Positions 57,461-64,000 of a stretch of DNA of 64,000 nucleotides are shown piece by piece. The notes beneath the pieces were generated by a model. That model was not told the origin of the DNA and searched no databases. It saw nothing but the letters and a program-made list of their open reading frames with translations. Within the stretch, counting starts at the first letter, position 1. The number at the start of each line of letters is the position of its first letter. The stretch is from Hanleya hanleyi. Its lineage: Eukaryota > Mollusca > Polyplacophora > Lepidopleurida > Hanleyidae. Location of the stretch: assembly GCA_036873755.1 (NCBI GenBank), contig JAVTVY010017254.1, positions 1-64,000 of the forward strand. The letters are read 5' to 3'. Position numbers and translations under genes: made by a program.

Positions 57461-58386
57461 TAACCCTATCTGGCCTGGGCGATTTGGGGTGTATCGCAGC
57501 CTGGGGGGGGGGGAGCGGAAAGTGCCCCCCTATATATTTTCGCTATCGCTAAGGCTAGAGGGCTGAAACTTACCACACTATATCTTTGGGTCAAGCTCTA
57601 CCAGAAAATGTAAAAAAATCCAAGATGGCCACCATGATGATGATGTCACTGTGACGTCATTTTCAAAAAGAGCATTTTTGGACCGAAAATCGTCGATTTT
57701 TTTTATTTTTGTTTTTTCTTCGCAAAAACTGTATTATAAATTAGTAAATAATAATCTGATATGAAATAAAATAAGTTTTACCCACTTTTCCGTAGATAAA
57801 AGCAAAAATTTTGAAGGAATATGATGAAAGCATAACTTTTTCTGGTACCCCACATGGCCGCCATTTTGAATTTACCCATGATTCTCTGCTCGTGGGGTTA
57901 TGCAAATAGGCTCAAAATGACCCCAATACGATACCCTATAATGTCACGAAGGTTTCAGCTCTCCATTTTTTGGCGTTTCGGAGATATCGCAGAAAGTTTG
58001 GTAGGAGGGCATTTTGGCCCCCCCTCCCCCAGGCCTGGTAGGGTTAATGGGGGAAGGGAGGGAGGGGAAACAAATCAGGGGGTGTTTTTTGGTGATGCTA
58101 AGACATATGTTTCAGAAAAATGCATTGAATCGCGTTGAATCAACTTAATTTTTGAAGAAATATGGCGAAAACATCACTTTTCTGGTACCCCCACATGGCC
58201 GCCATTTTGAATTTACCCATGATCCTTTGCTCGGGGGGTCATGCAAATAGGCTCAAAATGACCCCAATATGATAATCGAAAAAGTCACCGAGTTTCAGCT
58301 CTCGATTTTTTGTCGTTCCGGAGATACAAGCAAAAAACCAACAGGGGGGGCGGAAAGTGCCCCCCCCCCCAGGCCAGGTAGGGTTA
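57461..58386 (+). mobile_element. TTAA-type MITE, copy B, with an extra internal end
   Basis: Begins ttaaccctatctggcctggg and ends with the complement at 58370-58386 (ggccaggtagggttaa). A third terminus, caggcctggtagggttaa, lies at 58028-58045. The segment from atttgaatttacccatgat is duplicated (57868 and 58207), suggesting two overlapping copies. ttaa bounds and ccct ends suggest piggyBac-type mobilisation. Confidence 0.75.
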
Positions 58387-58389
58387 AAC

Positions 58390-59314
58390 CAAGAAAAAAC
58401 AGCCATTAGGATACAATGCTGCTTCCTTGGCAGCTGTCTTTGTTACATCAAAATCTAATTCAACAACATCAATTTCATTAAAAATAAAGCAATTAGATTG
58501 TTGACTCCTTGATATTAATATGAGGGCCAGGATCAATGAGAGAGAGAGGTCGAGGTGTCCCCACCTGCCATAAACTGTAAGTGTATGTCATATTCAAGAT
58601 GGCGATGTAAGTATTGACACAATAAGAATTTTCCCCAACATTTCAATCGTATTCTGTATCAGACGATTCAGAAGCAGCTTTCTACTGTGGGGGAGAAGTC
58701 TTCACAGTCCCTTGCTTTAACACATTCACTTCCAAATCTATGAGGATTTTGTGGTTCTGGTTCTGCTAGAATACATAATTTATTCCGAAAGATCTTTCAA
58801 AAACTTATTAAGGAGAGTTTTTATAGGTCCACCCATCACCAAAAGGAAATCCCAACAGTTCGACACCTGGAATAGTAATTCTAGACGCTTCATTTCCGTG
58901 TGAGAGATACTCCGAAATGTGAATACTTGGAGCTCAAACAGGTGGTCACAACACCTGAGCCTTGAAACAAATGTATTTACCAGGGGCTGCGGAGTGGGGA
59001 GGGCCCCCCCACACTTTTGGGGACCGCAATGTTATAAGTCCTATCTTACATAGCACCAAATGTGCTTCGCGGTTCATGTTTATCACGTACAATAGTACTC
59101 GCTCGAATCAAACGCAATCGAAAAAGAACAGAACTTCTCTAACTTTCCATTAAGGTGCAGAAATGGTTATTATTGTCTCGCATGCTATTTAGCAGATCTG
59201 CTACTTCGCAAATAATTTCTAAAATCAGTTATATTTAGAAAGGGGTGTGCTACTTTGAAGATAATTTCTAGGACTACTGCTAGTTAGCACTTTGACTTGC
59301 CTGTTCCCAGAGAA
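58390..59314. other. No gene recognised
   Basis: Spacer. A gagagagagaggtc run lies near 58537-58550. No motif-bearing frame was seen. Confidence 0.45.
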
Positions 59315-59880
59315 AATATATTGTATAATTAGCACAAAGGCTAAATATTGTATATTTTTTTCTAAATTGCAGTCAGAAGAAATGTTCAATATTTATGATA
59401 ACTCGGAAACGCAAATTGTCAGACTGCCTCTCCTGAAAGAAAATATATTGTATAATTAGCACAAATGCTAAATATTGAATATTTCTTCTAAATTGCAGCC
59501 ATGATAAATATTGAATATTTCTTCTAAATCGCAGCTCCCAATTGTCCGACTGCCTCTCCTTAAAGAAAATATATTGTATAATTAGCACAAATACTACATA
59601 TTTTCAAACTTGCATGGGCTGGTGAATAAGGATGTTAAGGCAGTTCCAAGTACACCTTTTTTGCTGGCCTGTGCAACTCCTCTGAAAATAACCGGGATTA
59701 TTCTATCGTTCTTCCTGGTTAAACAACGCACATGAGCTGGTACATAAGGATTTTTAAGACAGTCGCAAGTACATTTTCATTTGTGGTCTGTGCAACTCCA
59801 CTCGGACAATAACAGATTATTCTATCGTTCTTCCTGGTTAAACAATGCGCATGTGTTGGTATATAGGATGTTTAAGACAG
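59315..59880. repeat. Two small tandem repeat families
   Basis: 59315-59600 repeats agaaaatatattgtataatt plus agcacaaatgctaaatattg about three times. 59605-59880 repeats a unit of about 122 bp (attctatcgttcttcctggt, taaacaacgcacatgagctg) about 2.3 times. Both precede the satellite array and may belong to the same composite element. Confidence 0.75.
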
Positions 59881-60114
59881 TCCCAAGTAAAGCTTGATTG
59901 GTGCCTACAGAACGGGCGATATAAAGGCAATCTCACTGATAAAAGACAGCTGACATGTATTCAGACTTACTGGCACAACAAACCAATCATTCCGCGTCAC
60001 TGTGTGTTGGCATGCACCCAATTTTCACAACGTTTCCCCTTTCAATGTAATTTCGAAAGACGCCAAAAACAACATCTTCCTTTGGTACTTGATTACAATA
60101 ATCAAATTATATTC

Positions 60115-61640
60115 TAATTAGATGATATTATAAAGGTGCTAAATATTGAATATATTGTCCTTTCTCCGACACTGTGGATATTTAACAACGAATCTCTTCT
60201 ATGTAGTATAGATTATAAAAGTGCTAAATATTGAATATATTGTCTTTTACCAGACGCCAGCTACATATTTATGTGCGAATCTTTTCTAATTAGATGATAT
60301 TATAAAGGTGCTAAATATTGAATATATTGTCTTTCTCGGACGCCAGCTAGATATTTAACTGCGAATCTCATCTAATTAGACGATATTATCAAAGTGCTAA
60401 ATATTCAATATATTGTCTGTTCTCAGACGTCAGCTACATATTTAAGTGCGAATCTATTCTAATTAGATAATACTATAAAGGTGCTAAATATTGAATATAT
60501 TGCCCTTTCTCCGACACGATGTTACAGATATTTTAATGCGAATATCTTCTAATTAGACTAGATTATAAAAGTGCTAAATATTGAATATATTATCTTCTCT
60601 CCGAAAAGGCTCTTGTGTATATTTAACTGCGAATCTCTTCTATTTAGTATAGATTATAAAAGTGCTAAATATTGAATATATTGTCTTTTCCCAAACGCCA
60701 GCTACATATTTTAGTGCGAATCTTTTCTAATTAAATGATATTATAAAGGTGCTAAATATTGAATATATTGTCTTTTCTCCGAAAAGGCTCTTGTGGATAT
60801 TTAACTGCGAATCTCTTCTATTGAGTATAGATTATAAAAGTGCTAAATATTGAATATATTGGCTTTTCCCAGACGCCAGCTATACATACTTAAGTGCGAG
60901 TCTTTTCTAATTATATGATATTATAAGGGTGCTAAATATTGAATATATTGTCTTTCTTGGACGCCAGATAGATATTTAACTGCGAATCTCTTCTAATTAG
61001 ATGATATTATCAAAGTGCTAAATATTCAATATATTGTCTGTTCTCAGACATCACCTACATATTTAAATGCGAATATATTCTACATGGATGATATTATAAG
61101 GGTGCTAAATATTGAATATATTGTCCTTTCTCCGACACGGTGTTACAGATATTTTAATGCAAATCTCTTCTAATTAGAGTAGATTATAAAAGTGCTAAAT
61201 ATTGAATATATTGTCTTTTTTCCGAAAAGGCTGTTGTGGATATTTAACTGCGAATCTCTTCTATTTAGTATAGATTATAAAAGTGCTAAATATTGAATAT
61301 ATTGTCTTTTCCCAGACACCAGCTACATATTTAAGTGCGAATCTTTTCTAATTAGATGATATTATGAAGGTGCTAAATATTGAATATATTGTCTTTCTTG
61401 GACGCCAGATAGATATTTAACTGCGAATCTCTTCTAATTATATGATATTACCAAAGTGCTAAATATTCAATATCTTGTCTGTTCTCAGACGTCAGCTACA
61501 TATTTAAGTGCGAATCTATTCTAATTAGATAATATTATAACGGTGCTAAATATTGAATATATTTTCTTCTCCGACACGGTGTTACAGATATTTTAATGCG
61601 AATATATTCTAATTAGACTAGATTATAAAAGTGCTAAATA
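60115..61640. repeat. Satellite array, about 86-bp monomers in five-monomer order (copy 2)
   Basis: About 17-18 monomers share gctaaatattgaatatattg. Their variable inserts follow the order A (ccgaaaaggct), B (cccagacgcc), C (ttggacgcc with tatcaaag), D (ctgttctcagacg), E (ctccgacacgg), repeated more than three times with one extra A-B pair. Confidence 0.9.
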
Positions 61641-61801
61641 TTGAATATAGATGCAATTAAAGTAACCCACTTTTCGACCTACTGCGGAGTTTAGCAAAAG
61701 TATCTGCACAATATTGTCAAGTATGCTATTTAGCACCATGTTAAAGGATAGGAAATTTGAAAAATATATAAATAAAAGCCAATCCTGAACCTAACTCTAA
61801 C
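61641..61801. repeat. Conserved 3' flank of the satellite element (copy 2)
   Basis: Matches 6651-6803 (attaaagtaacccactttt, ttagcaaaagtatctgcaca, aaagccaatcctgaaccta). Similarity stops near 61801. Confidence 0.85.
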
Positions 61802-62720
61802 TTTCATGAAAACATCAAGTCAGTACTGGCTGAATCTGCTTTCATGCAGTTTTCTGCTTCCAAGTTTTTCTGTACCATATATCCATAGAGTACAAGGGCA
61901 TCGCTATCCATGGAGCATGTGGTGCGAACGCACTCCTGGTTTTGCCCGTAGCTTGGGATTACGAAAACTATGTAAGATATCAAACCCCAGTTGAGGATTA
62001 AAATACCGGTACTCGAAAATGCAGAAAATCAAAGAGTAAAAATTCAAAATTTTCCGTCGGGGGGCATGCCGGATCCTCTTAGAAAGGCGCACCCTATGAA
62101 ACATACAAAAAAAAGAAGTTCTTTTGAGAGATCAGCGAACCCTGAGATTACCCACTCATTGGCAGTCTCGTATCGCACCATCGCACCACTACAATCATGC
62201 AGTGGGATGCGCTCAGTGAAACCATAATTACTTTTGTCCAGCCCGTAAAAAACAAGGGAGGTAACCAAGAAGGGTGGGAAATGCCACCAGATTCAGTACA
62301 GCACATGCGCGAGGAAATATATATATAAAAATAAAAAATAGTCTGCCTGCCCAGAATTTTTCTCGAGTCATTAAACTAATAATATTTTTGTGGGAAGAAG
62401 ATATTCTCTCCATGAATGGAAATAATCTTTTTGAGAGAAAGAATAATTCTACAAATTGTTTGTGTGTTTGTGTGTGTGTGTGTGTGGGGGGTGGGGTACT
62501 AAACCGATGGGATACAGACATATCTCCCACCAGACAAAATCCTCACATTAACTGTAAAATAAGTAACACATAGCAACTTAGTTACCGTACCATGATAGTA
62601 ATTTCTGAAGTAAATTAATGTCCCATCCCTAGGTAAAAGAAATATTAACTGAATTCCAACATATGACGCAAAACATGTGAAAGCCCCACCCCCTGGGGCA
62701 TACACTATTTTTGAACCCTT
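61802..62720. other. No gene recognised; GT microsatellite
   Basis: A tgtgtgtgtgtgtgtg run lies at about 62463-62486, followed by a G-run. Frames at 62228-62573 on both strands are shadows across the microsatellite. Confidence 0.5.
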
Positions 62721-64000
62721 ACCAAAATCTAAACTCTGGTAATACTATGGTAATGCTGTGGTAAGACTATGGCACCATCTGGTAATACTAGGGTATCAAA
62801 CCAGATCATATGGTAATACTCTGGTTCATTTTCCATGGTCTGGTAATAATGTGGTTTGATCAGAACTTATATGCAAATATGGACACTGCTGTGGTAATAC
62901 TATGGTTAAAATTTAGTTTTTTCTTCAACTTTACTATGGTAATGCTGTGGTAAGACTATGGCACCATCTGGTAATACTAGGGTAATGTATATGGTATCAA
63001 ACCAGATCATATGGTAATACTCGGGTTCATTTTCCATGGTCTGGTAATACTATGGTTAGAACAAAACTTAACATATTAAGAAAATCTGTACTATGGTAAT
63101 ACTATGGTAAGGACAAAACTTGGCCCTAAAATGATTTTTTTCGTGTACTCTGGTAATACTATGGCAAGAACAAAACTTAACATATTAAAAAAAAATCTGT
63201 ACTATGGTAATACTATGGTAAGGCAAAACTTGGCCCTTGATTTTTTTAATATACTGTGGTAATACTATGTAAGAACAAAACATATTAAAAAAATCTGTAT
63301 CAAAATATTGCCACAACCCTTTCTTGCGGTGACAATTTTTGGTGATATTGTGGCAGTATTCTCAAACTTTATCGATTGGACTGATTTCTAGTATTTGAAA
63401 ACAATAAGTTTCTAATAACAATTATCTTAACAATTTGACACCAATAAATTAAACTAGAATGGGGGCTAACATACACTGATCCATACAATCATAACAATTA
63501 CTCACTACATACTAATATCTAATTTACAGAATGACTATTGTATTCTCCGACGGTATCTAGTGCACCCATCACCTGGGTAGCCAGCATTCCAGATATATCC
63601 TGTGACATAAATCATTTGTCATCAACTAATGCTTTTGCATTAGGATCTTGGCCTGTGCTCTACTGTGATTGGTTTGCATGGAGCTTGCTGTGTGCTCATC
63701 GCAATGAATTTGCTGCATGAATCGAGGCAGCCTCGTTTGCATGTCAATAATATGTGAACGTGCTGTAAATATACATGTGAACTACAATATGAGATTAATA
63801 TGGTAAGCCTATGGTAAGTAATCCTCGTGTGGTTCAAACCATAGCATTACCAGATGTATTACCCTATCAATACCATATGTTCCAATTCCAGAACAATTGG
63901 AATTGGAATTCCCTATCATTACCAGACTATTACCAGATTACTTACCATAGGCTTACTATAGTACTTACCTTATTATTTCCATATGAGATTTTACTCTGGT
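62721..64000. repeat. Field of 'ctatggtaatac' repeats, orientation reversed at the right
   Basis: actatggtaatactatggta and variants recur more than twenty times between 62725 and 63290. This includes a duplicated block of about 195 bp (62733 and 62930) and a tandem unit of about 125 bp (63060-63290). From about 63780 the complement (ccatagcattaccag, ttaccataggc) takes over and runs off the window. It looks like one element with inverted repeat-rich ends. Confidence 0.75.

Overview
This is eukaryotic, intron-bearing, AT-rich DNA that is dominated by transposable elements. Three things point to a marine mollusc, probably a gastropod: SINEs ending in a gaaatattgttgaaagcga-type tail followed by cactcactcac, many dispersed 'ttatctcccttg' motifs, and lophotrochozoan-style DIRS and Gmr1-like retroelements. 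This is an inference from repeat content; no species-diagnostic gene is present.

One confident host gene is present: the orthologue of SH3YL1 (SYLF/Ysc84 lipid-binding domain plus C-terminal SH3 domain). It is on the + strand with eight coding exons between 45450 and 53926. The exons join in frame at GT/AG junctions to give 396 codons. Intron 2 holds a MITE, and intron 7 holds a 43-bp minisatellite of about 52 copies that lies inside one arm of a large inverted-repeat element.

Layout: 1-5.8 kb, decayed DIRS-like tyrosine-recombinase retrotransposon (minus strand). 6.1-6.8 kb, a satellite array with a five-monomer higher-order structure; a second copy with the same 3' flank lies at 60.1-61.8 kb. 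11-24 kb, several non-autonomous DNA transposons with visible terminal inverted repeats (TIRs), a LINE 3' fragment and SINEs. 26.0-26.8 kb, a tRNA-derived SINE beside a TTAA-type MITE. 27.5-35.3 kb, a degenerate Ty3/Gypsy element on the minus strand whose domains run gag-PR-INT-RT-RH (Gmr1-like), with extra inserts of another retroelement. 35.6-38.6 kb, palindromes plus a GC-richer, CpG-rich island with virus-like small ORFs and a TATA promoter. 40.1-41.8 kb, a 1.7-kb TIR element carrying about a dozen copies of a 14-bp motif. 43.8-45.0 kb, a LINE tail and SINEs, one with a 5S rRNA head. 45.4-53.9 kb, SH3YL1. 57.4-58.4 kb, a TTAA-type MITE family. 59.3-61.8 kb, tandem repeats and the second satellite array. 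62.7-64.0 kb, a 'tggtaatac' repeat field running off the window.

Apart from SH3YL1, no intact functional gene was recognised. Most long reading frames are shadows or transposon remnants.
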